A stretch of DNA of 64,000 nucleotides from assembly GCF_932294415.1 (NCBI RefSeq), contig NC_065536.1, positions 59,545,354 through 59,609,353 of the forward strand, in the 5' to 3' direction. Positions 21,314 to 31,310 of this stretch are shown here, one piece after another. Every line of letters begins with the position of its first letter. Position 1 is the stretch's first letter. The stretch is from Quercus robur. Its lineage: Eukaryota; Streptophyta; Magnoliopsida; Fagales; Fagaceae. The notes beneath the pieces were generated by a model that worked only from the letters and a program-made list of their open reading frames with translations, was not told where the DNA came from and searched no databases. The translations under genes were made by a program, and so were the position numbers.

Positions 21314-23407
21314 ATGTCTGAGGAGCATTCAAGAGGGCACGTTCCGAGCAATTCCGCAGGATCTTCTCGGGGATCGACGTGGAGGGAGAGAAGGCAGAAG
21401 CGGCTGGAGGATAGGGAGCATTCAAGAGGGGAGGAAAGGTCCGGATTGGGAGAAGGATCGGACCAAACGCACCGGACGATTTCAAATGTCTCGGCACATC
21501 GGCAACATGATGATAGAGACCGGGAGCTAGAGCGGTTGCGCAGATTGGTAATGGACTTGGAGCTAGAAGCAAGGGGTCGGCGCCACGAAAGGAACCGCAA
21601 CCCCCAACCCAGGAGGAACCGTGGCGAGGAAGGTTCCAGCCGATCTGTTACACAACAACACCGAGACCGATCCCATTCTCAAGAGTCACGTCGTCATTCC
21701 CGGGATATTCGGCGCAGACGGGACCGTTCCCGGTCGCATGGATATGATAACCAAGGGTCAGAGTCGCCAGAAGAGCGGCAGCACCACAACGCCGCGATGG
21801 ACGCCATGAGCAGGGCCTTGCGGATGGCGGCCCGGTCTCCATTCTCTGATGAGATTGAACGGGCACCCATGCCAAGTAGATTCACGCGTCCACCATTCAA
21901 TTCCTATGAGGGGAGGACAGACCCCGTGGAGCATGTCAGTCATTACATCCACATGATGTCGTTGCATGCGCACAACGACGCATTGATGTGTAAGGTATTC
22001 CCTTCTAGTCTCGGCTCTACCGCACTGAGGTGGTTCAATGGGTTGCGGAAAGGCTCTATACACAGCTTCGCCGAGCTGATTCAGGAGTTCGGCAGCAGGT
22101 TCGTAACATGTAGCCGAGTGCAACAACCGGTCGACGCGTTGCTTTCTATGAAAATGAGGGTCGGGGAAACCCTTCGGAGTTATGCCAGCCGATACTGGGA
22201 ACTCTACAATGAGATTGGTGGGGGAAAAGAGAAAATTGCGGCTAGCACCTTCAGGATGGGGCCCCCCGAGGATTCTGAACTACGGGAGTCGTTGACAAGA
22301 AGACCCCCGGAGAACATGAGGCAACTGATGAGACGCATAGAGGAATACAAACGCCTGGAGGACGACCGGCTGCAAAGCAGGGGGAAAGCCCCTTTTTCGG
22401 GGAGATCTCGGCAAAGCATCTTGCCGCCGAAGCCGAAAAGGGAGTTCAGAATGCAGGAACCAGAGATGCAGGTCGAAGGGGTTAATGTGCTGTTTAAAGA
22501 GCCCGTGCACAAGATACTGGAAAGGATAAGGAACGAGCCATTCTTCAGATGGCCGAACAAAATGGGGGGCGACCCATCTCGGAGGAACCAAAGCCTATAC
22601 TGCACTTATCACAGAGACAAGGGGCACACCACCGAGCAGTGTAGGGTATTGAAAGATCATCTCGGGCAGTTAGTGAAGGCAGGGCACCTGAAAGAGTTTG
22701 TAGCAGATTCCACTGACCGGGAGACCGAGCAGGGCGCACCACAGAGAAGGAATCCCCTTCCACCACCTCGGGGGGTAATCAACGTCATTCATGCCGCACC
22801 GAGAGGGGCAGCAGCGGCAAGGATGGTGATGACAGTGGCTCGCGCGGAGGGAGAATCATCCAAGAAGCAAAAGAGAGTTGGGCGGCTAGACATCTCGTTC
22901 GGAGAAGCTGATTTCGAAGGAACCATCCAACCTCACGACGACGCTTTGGTGGTGACAGCCCGGATAGGCGGATTCCTGGTGAAGAGGGTGATGATTGATC
23001 AGGGTAGCGGGGCTGACGTCATGTACCCGGACCTCTTCGAAGGGCTCGGGTTAAAAACCCAGGATTTGGCAAAGTATAACACGCCATTGGTCTCATTTGA
23101 CGGGAGGATTGTAATTCCCGAGGGGCAGATCTCACTCCCAGTGGACATGGAGGGCAAGGAAGTTGTAGTTACGTTCATAGTAGTCAGATCATACGCACCT
23201 TACACCGCAATCCTGGGGAGGCCGTGGATTCACGCCATGGGGGCTGTTCCGTCCACCCTTCACGTGAAAGTAAAATTTCCTACTGAGAACGGGGTTGTAG
23301 AGGTAAGGGGGAATCAGCAGGTGGCGAAGCAATGCCTCGTAGCCGCGATCCAGTGGGAAAAGGAACAGCTCGGACAAGCTGAGCGCGCCGAGAAAGAGAC
23401 TGCATAG
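21314..23407 (+). CDS. Tat gag-protease
   Basis: The frame is open from 21233, but its first ATG lies in the LTR upstream of the primer site, so I choose the ATG at 21314 (MSEEHSRGH...), giving about 697 residues. The N terminus is an Arg/Ser/Glu-rich basic region, followed by a Retrotrans_gag capsid domain around TDPVEHVSHYIHMMSLHAHN and LRWFNGL. An atypical zinc-binding motif CTYHRDKGHTTEQC lies near residue 435. The C-terminal part is an aspartic protease with DQGSGAD in place of the usual DTGA and a distal AILGRPW flap/dimer motif. The protein forms the capsid and processes the polyprotein. It ends at an amber codon in a readthrough context and is in frame with pol, 9 bp upstream of the pol ATG. 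Confidence 0.92.
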   Translation: MSEEHSRGHVPSNSAGSSRGSTWRERRQKRLEDREHSRGEERSGLGEGSDQTHRTISNVSAHRQHDDRDRELERLRRLVMDLELEARGRRHERNRNPQPRRNRGEEGSSRSVTQQHRDRSHSQESRRHSRDIRRRRDRSRSHGYDNQGSESPEERQHHNAAMDAMSRALRMAARSPFSDEIERAPMPSRFTRPPFNSYEGRTDPVEHVSHYIHMMSLHAHNDALMCKVFPSSLGSTALRWFNGLRKGSIHSFAELIQEFGSRFVTCSRVQQPVDALLSMKMRVGETLRSYASRYWELYNEIGGGKEKIAASTFRMGPPEDSELRESLTRRPPENMRQLMRRIEEYKRLEDDRLQSRGKAPFSGRSRQSILPPKPKREFRMQEPEMQVEGVNVLFKEPVHKILERIRNEPFFRWPNKMGGDPSRRNQSLYCTYHRDKGHTTEQCRVLKDHLGQLVKAGHLKEFVADSTDRETEQGAPQRRNPLPPPRGVINVIHAAPRGAAAARMVMTVARAEGESSKKQKRVGRLDISFGEADFEGTIQPHDDALVVTARIGGFLVKRVMIDQGSGADVMYPDLFEGLGLKTQDLAKYNTPLVSFDGRIVIPEGQISLPVDMEGKEVVVTFIVVRSYAPYTAILGRPWIHAMGAVPSTLHVKVKFPTENGVVEVRGNQQVAKQCLVAAIQWEKEQLGQAERAEKETA

Positions 23408-23413
23408 CAATTA
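23405..23413 (+). promoter_or_regulatory. Amber codon in type I readthrough context between gag and pol
   Basis: The single stop between gag-protease and pol is TAG followed by CAA TTA. It matches the CARYYA hexanucleotide known from tobamovirus replicase readthrough. The two frames are the same phase, so suppressing this codon would give one Gag-Pol polyprotein of about 1,790 residues from the 21314 start. Whether readthrough happens is an inference; initiation at the ATG at 23417 is the alternative. Confidence 0.7.
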
Positions 23414-23416
23414 CAG

Positions 23417-26400
23417 ATGCCCCAGGAAAAGGGGGCGGACGTTGCCGAGGAGGTACTGAAGGTAAGAATTCTCCCAGATAGTGACAAATACTTCCAGGTA
23501 GGTACAAGCATGAATGACCGGGAAAGGGTAGAGATGTTGTTGTTCCTGTTGCAGAACATGGATGTCTTCGCGTGGAACCCGTATGAAGTGCCCGGCGTAG
23601 ACCCCGAGTTCATTGTTCACAAACTCAATGTGGACCCATCATTTCCTCCGAAAAAGCAGAAGCCGAGGAGAGCATCAAAGGAGCACGTCGATGCAGTAAA
23701 CCTGGAGGTCCAGCGACTGAAGGAAGCCGGGGCCATAAAGGAAGTGTTCTTCCCGAAATGGCTAGCAAACACTGTCGTAGTAAAGAAGAAGAGTGGCAAA
23801 TGGAGAGTTTGCGTGGACTTCACCGATTTAAACAGAGCATGTCCTAAGGATCCGTTCCCGATGCCCAAGATTGATCAGTTGGTGGACGCCACGTACGGGC
23901 ACCCGAGAATGAGTTTCCTGGACGCCTTCCAAGGCTACCACCAGATTGCCTTAGCACCCGAGGACCGAGAGAAGACAGCGTTTATATCCCCGAACGCAAA
24001 CTATCACTATGAGGTCATGCCGTTTGGATTGAAGAATGCCGGGGCCACCTACCAGCGTATGATGACAAGGATGTTCCGGGAGAAAATTGGTTGCACGGTT
24101 GAAGTTTATATCGACGACATGGTAGTAAAGAGCAGAAAAGAGTCGCTGCATACTGAAGACCTTCGGGGAGTATTCGAGATACTACGGCAACACAGGCTGC
24201 GCCTCAATGCCGAAAAGTGCACTTTCGGAGTGGGGGCTGGCAAGTTCCTGGGTTATCTGATCTCCACTCGAGGAATAGAGGCTAACCCCGACCAAATAGA
24301 GGCAATCAATCGCCTAGAACCACCGGGCAACCCTAAGGAGGTGCAGGTGCTCACCGGGATGTTGGCCGCCCTGAACCGGTTTATCTCCAAGTTTGCCGAT
24401 CGCTGCCGGCCATTCTATCAGCTTCTGAAAAAGTGGAAGGGGTTTCAGTGGGACGAGAGCTGCGATGAAGCTTTTCGAGAACTAAAGGAGTATTTGGCAA
24501 AGGCGCCGAGGTTGACGGCCCCGGAGCCCGGTGAGGATCTGTTTATGTACCTCGCAGTCACCAATCATGCCGTAAGTGCTGTATTACTAAGGGACCGGGG
24601 AGTGCAAATACCGGTGTATTACGTAAGCAAGACCTTGGTCGATGCCGAGACAAGGTACCTGCCTCTTGAAAAGTTGGTTCTGGCCTTGGCACATGCCACG
24701 AGGAAGTTACCACACTACTTCCAGGCACACACAGTGTACGTCCTCACCGAGTATCCATTACAATCACTGTTGAAGAGATCCGATTTCACAGGGCGAATCG
24801 CTAAATGGGGGACTCGACTGGGATCGTTTGACATAAGATACCGACCTAGAAGCTCGGTGAAAGGGCAGATTCTCGCTGATTTCATCGCGGAATTCACACC
24901 TAAGAATGAAGGCCAGGTAATCTGTAGTGCGGAGATTCGCCCGTGGAGATTATTTGTGGACGGCGCATCAAACGCTATGGGAGCCGGGGCTGGTATTGTC
25001 ATAATCACCCCTGAGGGTATGCGACTGGAACATTCCTTCAGATTGGGGTTCAAAGCCTCGAACAACGAAGCCGAATATGAGGCCCTATTGGCCGGACTAA
25101 GGGCAGTAATGCATCTGGGCGCCAGGGACGTAGAAATCTACTCAGACTCTCGGCTGGTTGTTTATCAGATTACCGGGGACTTCGAGGCCCGGGATCCTCG
25201 AATGAAAGCTTACTTAAGTACGGCAAAGCAGATTATTGGTCAGTTTGGAACGGTGAAGATATCCCAGGTGGCCCGGTCGCAGAACAAGCATGCTGACTCT
25301 CTTGCCACGTTAGCCTCATCGGCTACCGATGACACCCCGAGACTTATCACGATTGAACTTGTAAGGGAACCAAGCATCTGTGTGGAGACTGCCCTCGACC
25401 GGGCCGGAGTAGAGGTCGCGCAGGTGGCGGTGGCCGGACCATGCTGGATGAACCCGATCATAGACTTTCTTTCCGAAGATAAAGTTCCAGAGGATGAGGC
25501 CGAGGCCAATAAGATTCGACGAATGGCTCCCAGGTACTGGTTGTCTTCGGACCGAAATTTGTACAGAAGGTCCTTCGCGGGCCCTTACCTCTTGTGCCTG
25601 CATCCTGAAAAAGTTAAGGAGCTTCTAACCGAGCTGCATGAAGGAGTATGCGGCGGGCATGCCGGGGGACGATCTCTAGCACACAGAGCAATGACGCAGG
25701 GGTTTTGGTGGCCACAGATGCAGAAGGACGCCGCCGAATACGTTCGGAGTTGCGAACAATGTCAAAGGCACGCTCCAATGATCCATCAGCCTGCCGGACA
25801 TCTAAATCCTGTCAGCAGCCCGTGGCCATTTGCACAATGGGGGCTTGACATCCTCGGGCCATTCCCCCGAGCAACGGGGAACCGCCGTTTTGTACTGGTG
25901 GCCGTAGATTACTTCACAAAGTGGGCTGAAGCGGAAGCCTTGGCCAATATCCGGGATACCGACGTGAAAAAGTTTGTGTGGAAAAACATAGTTACAAGGT
26001 TTGGGGTGCCGAATTCACTAGTGACAGACAACGGGCTACAGTTCGACAGCAACGCTTTTCGGACCTTTTGCAGCGAGCTCGGCATCAAGAACAAGTATTC
26101 AACCCCGGCATACCCCCAGAGCAACGGCCAAGCTGAAGCAGTAAACAAGACTATTTTGAACGGGCTCAAGAGAAGGTTGGATGGAGCGAAAGGAAGGTGG
26201 GCAGAAGAGCTACCCAGTGTCTTGTGGGCCTACCGCACGACCCCCAGGAGATCCACGGGAGAAACCCCATTTTCTCTGGCATACGGAGCAGAAGCAGTGA
26301 TACCGACCGAGGTGAGTTTATGCAGTGCGCGGGTTGTCGGGTTTGACCCTGGACAAAACGCCGACCTTATGATGGAGCAGTTGGATTGGCTAGAAGAATG

Positions 26401-26683
26401 CAGGGAGGCTGCGACCGTACGTCTTGCCGAGTATCAGCAGAAGCTAGCGCAAAGGTACAACCGAAATGTAAGAACCAGGGAATTCAGTGCCGGGGAATTG
26501 GTGTTAAGAAGGGTAGTAGGGAACATGCGGGACGTGGCTGCAGGGAAGCTTGCTCAGAGTTGGGAGGGACCATACAGAGTCACAGCCGTCGCAGGGGCAG
26601 GGGCTTACTACTTGGAAGACCTGGACGAGAGGCCCCTCCCCCGACCATGGAACGCCAACAACCTGAAGAAGTTCTACGCGTAA
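23417..26683 (+). CDS. Tat pol: reverse transcriptase, two RNase H domains, integrase
   Basis: This frame has 1,088 residues with no internal break. Reverse transcriptase (RVT_1) contains VCVDFTDLNRACPKDPFP, SFLDAFQGYHQI and the catalytic YIDD at residues 231-234. The gypsy RNase H follows (LEKLVLALAHATRKL region). A second, archaeal-like RNase H begins near residue 511 with LFVDGASNAMGAG and has NNEAEYEALL and SDSRLV; this extra domain marks the Tat lineage. Integrase has an HHCC zinc domain (HEGVCGGHAGG ... CEQCQRH) around residues 735-780 and a DDE triad at D811, D871 and E907. No chromodomain is seen. It is reached either by readthrough of the upstream amber codon or by initiation at its own ATG. 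Confidence 0.95.
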   Translation: MPQEKGADVAEEVLKVRILPDSDKYFQVGTSMNDRERVEMLLFLLQNMDVFAWNPYEVPGVDPEFIVHKLNVDPSFPPKKQKPRRASKEHVDAVNLEVQRLKEAGAIKEVFFPKWLANTVVVKKKSGKWRVCVDFTDLNRACPKDPFPMPKIDQLVDATYGHPRMSFLDAFQGYHQIALAPEDREKTAFISPNANYHYEVMPFGLKNAGATYQRMMTRMFREKIGCTVEVYIDDMVVKSRKESLHTEDLRGVFEILRQHRLRLNAEKCTFGVGAGKFLGYLISTRGIEANPDQIEAINRLEPPGNPKEVQVLTGMLAALNRFISKFADRCRPFYQLLKKWKGFQWDESCDEAFRELKEYLAKAPRLTAPEPGEDLFMYLAVTNHAVSAVLLRDRGVQIPVYYVSKTLVDAETRYLPLEKLVLALAHATRKLPHYFQAHTVYVLTEYPLQSLLKRSDFTGRIAKWGTRLGSFDIRYRPRSSVKGQILADFIAEFTPKNEGQVICSAEIRPWRLFVDGASNAMGAGAGIVIITPEGMRLEHSFRLGFKASNNEAEYEALLAGLRAVMHLGARDVEIYSDSRLVVYQITGDFEARDPRMKAYLSTAKQIIGQFGTVKISQVARSQNKHADSLATLASSATDDTPRLITIELVREPSICVETALDRAGVEVAQVAVAGPCWMNPIIDFLSEDKVPEDEAEANKIRRMAPRYWLSSDRNLYRRSFAGPYLLCLHPEKVKELLTELHEGVCGGHAGGRSLAHRAMTQGFWWPQMQKDAAEYVRSCEQCQRHAPMIHQPAGHLNPVSSPWPFAQWGLDILGPFPRATGNRRFVLVAVDYFTKWAEAEALANIRDTDVKKFVWKNIVTRFGVPNSLVTDNGLQFDSNAFRTFCSELGIKNKYSTPAYPQSNGQAEAVNKTILNGLKRRLDGAKGRWAEELPSVLWAYRTTPRRSTGETPFSLAYGAEAVIPTEVSLCSARVVGFDPGQNADLMMEQLDWLEECREAATVRLAEYQQKLAQRYNRNVRTREFSAGELVLRRVVGNMRDVAAGKLAQSWEGPYRVTAVAGAGAYYLEDLDERPLPRPWNANNLKKFYA

Positions 26684-26800
26684 CCATCGATGTAAGCCGA
26701 AACCTGTATTCTATGAAGATTAAGAGTATGGTGAATTTTCTTTTGTCTTTGCTGTTTTTTCTACTAGTAGCCGCACACCAAGAGAATCGCCAGCAGAACC

Positions 26801-27260
26801 TAAGGACAGAAACCTGGCTCTCGGCTCGATCAAAATCGCCGAGCAGGTGAAAACCTTACAAACAAAATCCTAAAGACAGAAACCTGACCCTCGGCTCGAT
26901 CAAAGTCGCCGAGCAGGTGAAAACCTTACAAACAAAATCCTAAGGACAGAAACCTGGCTCTCGGCTCGATCAATATCGCCGAGCAGGTGAAAACCTTACA
27001 AACAAAATCCTAAGGACAGAAATCTGGCTCTCGGCTCGATCAATATCGCCGAACAGGTGAAAACCTTACAAACAAAACCCTAAGGACAGAAACCTGACTC
27101 TCGGCTCGATCAAAGTCGCCGAGCAGGTGAAAACCTCACAAACAAAAACCCTAAAGGCAGAAACCCGACTCTCGGCTCGATAAATATTGCCGAGCAAGGA
27201 AAACCTGATGAATCAATCTTAAGGGTAGAAACCCGACCCTCGGCTCGGTCAAAATCACCG
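26801..27260. repeat. Seven 70-bp tandem repeats with hairpin cores
   Basis: Units start at 26801, 26871, 26941, 27011, 27081, 27152 and about 27220, with TAAGGACAGAAACCTG at each start. Every complete unit contains CTCGGCTCGATC followed by ATCGCCGAG, an inverted repeat CTCGGC/GCCGAG able to fold into a hairpin. The first five are nearly identical and the last two diverge. The array lies between the 3' end of pol and the 3' end of the convergent antisense gene. Confidence 0.93.
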
Positions 27261-27642
27261 AGCATATGTGAACCCTGCAATTAAAACTATGAGGTCGAAA
27301 ACTCAATTCTCGGTTAAAACCAAAACCGGATAAAAACCTAACCCTCTTTACAAAAACTAAGTCCAAATAGCGCTCTCAAAACTACTCACGGCTCCGCACA
27401 ACAGGTTCTCGGGGGTGCATTCTATTAAGCGGCCATAGCACTAGTGTAAATCAAGCAAAGCACAAACGGATACAACTTCATTCAACAAAATTGAAACAGG
27501 AAAAGAAAACGGACTTCCAATTAAAAGAGTAAAAGCAATTGTTCAGTCACCACAGCCCGGTGACATGGGCAAATAAAACCAATAAATTTTCAATCACCAC
27601 ATCCCGGTGACATAGGCAAATAAAAACAAGCTAAAATAAAAA
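27261..27642. other. Non-coding spacer downstream of the repeat array
   Basis: Contains more CTCGGC-like fragments, then a short direct repeat of TCACCACA-CCCGGTGACAT at about 27546-27616. It would be the 3' untranslated region of the antisense gene. Confidence 0.5.
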
Positions 27643-29927
27643 TCAACTGGGGGATTGAGTCGGTGGTGGCACTTCCTGTTGGACGATCAAGGAGAAAGGC
27701 TGGGCCTCGTCAAGAAGCTCCTGCACGGTCGGTGTGCTCGTAGCCTCCAGTTCCTCGGGCTCAGCATGAGAGTCTATTTGCTCAACCAACTCCCTCATAC
27801 TGGCCGTCTCCTCCTCATCTAGAGCAGCCGGGGCGTTCTGGACGGCAGGTATAGGACTCGGAAATGGAATCTGGCCGGGGTCTCTCAGCGGCGAGTCTTC
27901 AGGAACCCCCATTGCTTGAAGAGCAGCAAACCACCCGGCCTCGAAACCCATATGCCGAGCCCGAGCCACCACCGGCTCTGCGGAGTTCTCGGCGTCGGCG
28001 AAGCCCACGTCGTACCACTTCTGCTCCGCGGCCGCCAAGCCCGCCCTGAGATCAGCTATCTCCTCGGCATGAGAAGTGTTGAGACTGAGGGCTTGGGCCA
28101 GTTTAAGTTCCGTCTCATTTTGCCTGGCCAGGAGGTCAGTACACCTCTGTTCGGCAGATGCACGGAACTTCTCCGCAATAGCAGCCTTATTCTCGGCAGA
28201 CTCAGCGATCTTGGCCTTTTCCTTAGCCGTTTTTACTGCTGCCTCCCGCGCCGCCTTCTCGCGCTCATTTTCCTCGTCAAGCTCCCGTGCCCGGGCAGCC
28301 ACAATGTGAGCTAATTGAGCGGCCTAGCAAGCGTGAAGGTTAGCAAAGTGGCAAAAAGAAATTTACATGGAGCAAATAGACAAAAGAATTACCGCAATGG
28401 CGTGCCACTCTAACCGGCGCCCCACGGACTCCTCGGACCCGTCCTCAAAGGCGTGCACGTCCTCGGGAAGTTGGAGAGCTCCGGCCAAGGTTTGGGCAAT
28501 GCGGCCGCCCTCGCCCTTATCCCATATCCGAACAGAGGCCGTTGACGGCAATGGTTTGTCATCCAGAAGGAACTTTGGCTCCCACGCCGGAGCCACTTGG
28601 GAGGAGGAAGCGCCCCCCGTGCCGGCTTCGGTCTGCGGCTCTCGGATGACAATCCCCCCTGTTGGTCGGGGAGGAGTCCGGGCAGCGGCGTCCCCCGGGG
28701 CCGTGGAATGTGGCTCGGCCACTTTCTGTTTTTTCCGGGCACGTCCGGACTGCGAGGTTGGAGGAGGTTGAGAAACTGGACCCCGACCCTGGGTAGGCGG
28801 GGGCTGGTTGGTCGGCCGGGCACCAGGCACGAACCTGTCTAGAGTCATTATTCGCCTTGCCACCATGCTTGCACCGGGCTGGATCGCTTCAGCTAGCAGG
28901 TTAGCCGCGTCTGCCACTTGCTGTTGATGCTCGGCGGGTGGATCCTCGGGATGGGTCTGCCCTTGGGCTTGGTCCGCTTGTTGTATAGCTTCGTGGGCTC
29001 TCTCTCTAAGGCGCCGGGATACTTGCTCCGCGGAATCGTCTCGAAGGGGAACTAGTTCGTCCGCGGCAGTGAACCGCCTACCAAATTCTCTCGCTTCGCC
29101 GGTTGTAAGCTTCGGCGGCAAGAAGTTCACGTACCGGACGTCTATATACGAGAGCAGGGGGCTGTCAACTATCAACGCCTGCTTGAATGATTGCCAAGTG
29201 GAGTAAACCGGTTCCACGCCGAGGATCAGGTGTGAGGCCCGGAGTTGCCCGTCCCAGTGCACGTAGATCTCGGAACGAAGGACGAAGTTTAAGTCGTTGA
29301 CGTGGACGGCTCTGAGGTCCTGAGTAAACACTTTGCCGTCTGCAGAAGAGCAAATAACACGTTAGCTTTTAACAATAAAAGATTTTCTTTTACTCAAACA
29401 ACTATAAGAAGGGGAAGGTACGAACCCACTTCACGCCGTGTGAGGGGGCAAGGGATCTCCCCGGCAAACCAATTGCCGCGCACCCTGACAAACTCCCCGG
29501 CGGAGTTCCTGTTCGAATCGGGTAGGCACGATATCAGCCGTACCCGAGCATCCCTTGTCTTTATGTAGTAATTTGTGGATTTGCTACCACAAAGGCTGTA
29601 CATTTGGTTAATATCATGGTGATCTAGTTGTAAGTTAAAGGTACGGTTCAACTGGCCGACACAACTAACTACCCGGTAAAAATTGGGGGGAAGCTGGTCG
29701 GGGCACAGCCCATAGTAGGTAAGTGTGCTTATCAGGAGGGGATCCACCGGGAACCTAACCCCACCTTCTAAGATGGACATCAAAGGAAAGAAGGCCGTAC
29801 CATGCCCTCGGTGGAGTTCCATATCACTCTCATGGCAGTAAGCCACGTCCACGTCACTGGGGATACTAAATTTACTCCTAAAGTTGGCCAAAGCAGCCGG
29901 GGTATCTAGAAGGTAAGAATAACCCAT
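27643..29927 (-). CDS. Spliced antisense gene of the Tat element (Transposase_28-like protein)
   Basis: Three minus-strand frames join through canonical GT-AG introns into one frame of 709 residues: 29927-29426, 29339-28393 and 28323-27643, with introns 29425-29340 (86 bp) and 28392-28324 (69 bp). The summed exon phases agree exactly. The start ATG is the first base after a further intron (30002-29928) that joins a 5' leader exon ending ...CCCAAC before GTAAGT at 30003. The N-terminal ~180 residues (DTPAALANFRSKFSIP ... MSILEGGVRFPVDPLL ... YYGLCPDQLPPNF) resemble the plant 'putative gypsy type transposon' domain (PF04195). The middle is Pro/Gln-rich and probably disordered; the last exon is a Glu/Lys/Ala-rich coiled coil. 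Function is unknown. Such antisense ORFs are known from Tat-lineage elements. Confidence 0.8.
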
Positions 29928-30002
29928 CTACAAAGCCTAAAACTACAAGAATAAAATCAAAGAAACAAAGCTGAAGGAACAGGAAGGGAAAAAGAGACTT
30001 AC

Positions 30003-30095
30003 GTTGGGTTCTAAGGAGTAAAAGAACGCTGAGCAAGCAAGCACACAGAAATGTGGTCGGCAGAGAGTAGGCGCTAAAAATCAGAGGCAAAGGAA
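30003..30095 (-). other. 5' leader exon of the antisense gene (predicted)
   Basis: The stretch between the minus-strand TATA box and the GTAAGT donor at 30002-29997. It is pyrimidine-rich and lacks an ATG in frame with the main protein. The transcription start is placed only roughly, about 30 bp from the TATA box. Confidence 0.5.
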
Positions 30096-30120
30096 AAGTG
30101 GAGTGACGTTTGGAGAAGAA

Positions 30121-30130
30121 CTATTTATAG
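30121..30130 (-). promoter_or_regulatory. TATA box of the antisense gene
   Basis: On the minus strand this reads CTATAAATAG, identical to the TATA box of the sense LTR. It lies about 120 bp upstream of the leader-exon donor and inside the element, not in the LTR. The antisense gene therefore seems to have its own promoter. Confidence 0.65.
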
Positions 30131-30408
30131 AGCCAGAAGAAATGGGGAAAGAAGAAACGCTGATCAAACAATAAATGGGCACCGCGAACGAGCGACCCAG
30201 CAAATGCCAAGCGTAACCGATTTGCGCACCGCTTCGGTTCACGAACCGTCAGGCAATAATGACGTCTGCGCCTGGCGCCGCGAAACGGCGCGTCTTTTGA
30301 GATGGCTATTAATGAGAAATGACAGCCAGAAGTCCCAGAATAAAAGATTCCCGAGGTCAAGAAGTCCAAGCAGCTCCTTGATTCCCCTCGGTAACCGAGT
30401 ATGAATAA
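30131..30408. other. Promoter-proximal region of the antisense gene / 3' internal spacer
   Basis: GC-richer sequence between the antisense TATA box and the sense polypurine tract, with CG-rich words such as GCGCCGCGAAACGGCGCG (a near-palindrome at 30274-30291). No coding frame supported. Confidence 0.4.
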
Positions 30409-30420
30409 AGGGGGGGCTAT
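30409..30420 (+). promoter_or_regulatory. Polypurine tract
   Basis: AGGGGGGGCTAT directly precedes the 3' LTR. It is the plus-strand primer site. Confidence 0.85.
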
Positions 30421-31026
30421 TGTACGGCACCGAGCTCCCAAAGCCCATACAGGCCTTGGGCCCAGACCTATCTAGGCCCCGGGCCCAAGCCCATACCAGC
30501 CTTGGGTGCGGGCCCAGCAGATAGATCCCGTTACCTTATGCCCTTCTTAAAACTGCCTTAGGGCCAAAAACAAGTTTTGGTTATTAAGCTCCCGGGGTTG
30601 ACCGTTTAACATTTCCCGGTAGAGCGCATGAGTCAATACCCGGGAAGGTCATGATATGCACGGGAACGTGAGTCGCCGAACACAATCGGTGAAAATGGAG
30701 CCAAGTTCCAAGATCATAAATGCTGCACCGCCCTCTCACCTAAAACAGCCACTTTAACCAGATAATACTGGACCTTCAATAGCACTAACGATGAACATAA
30801 TCATGGTCTCCCCACTAACCTTGGCTATAAATAGAGGAAAGTTGGGAGAAGAAGGGGTTGAGAAAGATTGAGGGAAAAATAGTGAAGGAGAGAGCATTTT
30901 CAACTGAGCGTTGCTTTGAGTCTCTCTGCCGAGAACGACCCATTGTAGGAAATCCTTAAACCCACTACAAATAAATTGTGAGCCCAAGGGATCTAAGGCC
31001 CAGAGTTCTTGTACTTGGTTCTTACA
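30421..31026 (+). repeat. Tat 3' LTR
   Basis: 606 bp, matching the 5' LTR with one visible difference (CCCAGACCT versus CCCAGACCC). Confidence 0.95.
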
Positions 31027-31069
31027 CCTACAATTGGGGTTGGGATAGCCATCAAATTAAGAAAGACTT

Positions 31070-31230
31070 GCCACCAGGGGTGGCTCCACATTGGGTTCAG
31101 GGTGGTCACAAGACCACCCTCATCTGGAAAAAAATTATTATTGTTATATATAAATTTTAAAAAATTTATGACTTTTTTATCCTTAAAAATTTTTTGTGAC
31201 CATCCTAAATTTTTTTAGGCCCAACATAAT
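31070..31230. mobile_element. hAT-like transposon end fragment
   Basis: AGGGGTGGCTCCACATTGGG followed by GGGTGGTCACAAGACCACCC resembles the terminal region of plant hAT elements, and the same GGTGGTCAC-GACCACCCT hairpin recurs at 57570-57596. The other end is not identifiable. Part of the region is A/T-rich filler. Confidence 0.4.
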
Positions 31231-31279
31231 TACACTTTGGACAAACTTTGACAACTAACTTGATTGTAGATTGTTTCTC

Positions 31280-31310
<31 letters not shown>

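Larger units (their letters stand above)
20645..31026 (+). mobile_element. Tat-lineage Ty3/gypsy LTR retrotransposon, young and nearly intact
   Basis: The 10.4-kb element is flanked by a perfect 5-bp target duplication CCTAC (20640-20644 and 31027-31031). Both LTRs are 606 bp and I see only one substitution between them, so insertion is very recent. The order is PBS, gag-protease, amber codon, pol (RT, RNase H, archaeal-type RNase H, integrase), hairpin repeat array, antisense gene, polypurine tract. The second RNase H before integrase and an antisense ORF are features of the Tat lineage (Tat/Retand/Ogre group). Sense open frames carry no frameshift. Confidence 0.95.

Noticed and set aside
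26801..27260. CRISPR-like array
   Set aside because: The units are contiguous 70-bp tandem repeats without unique spacers, in a plant retrotransposon.
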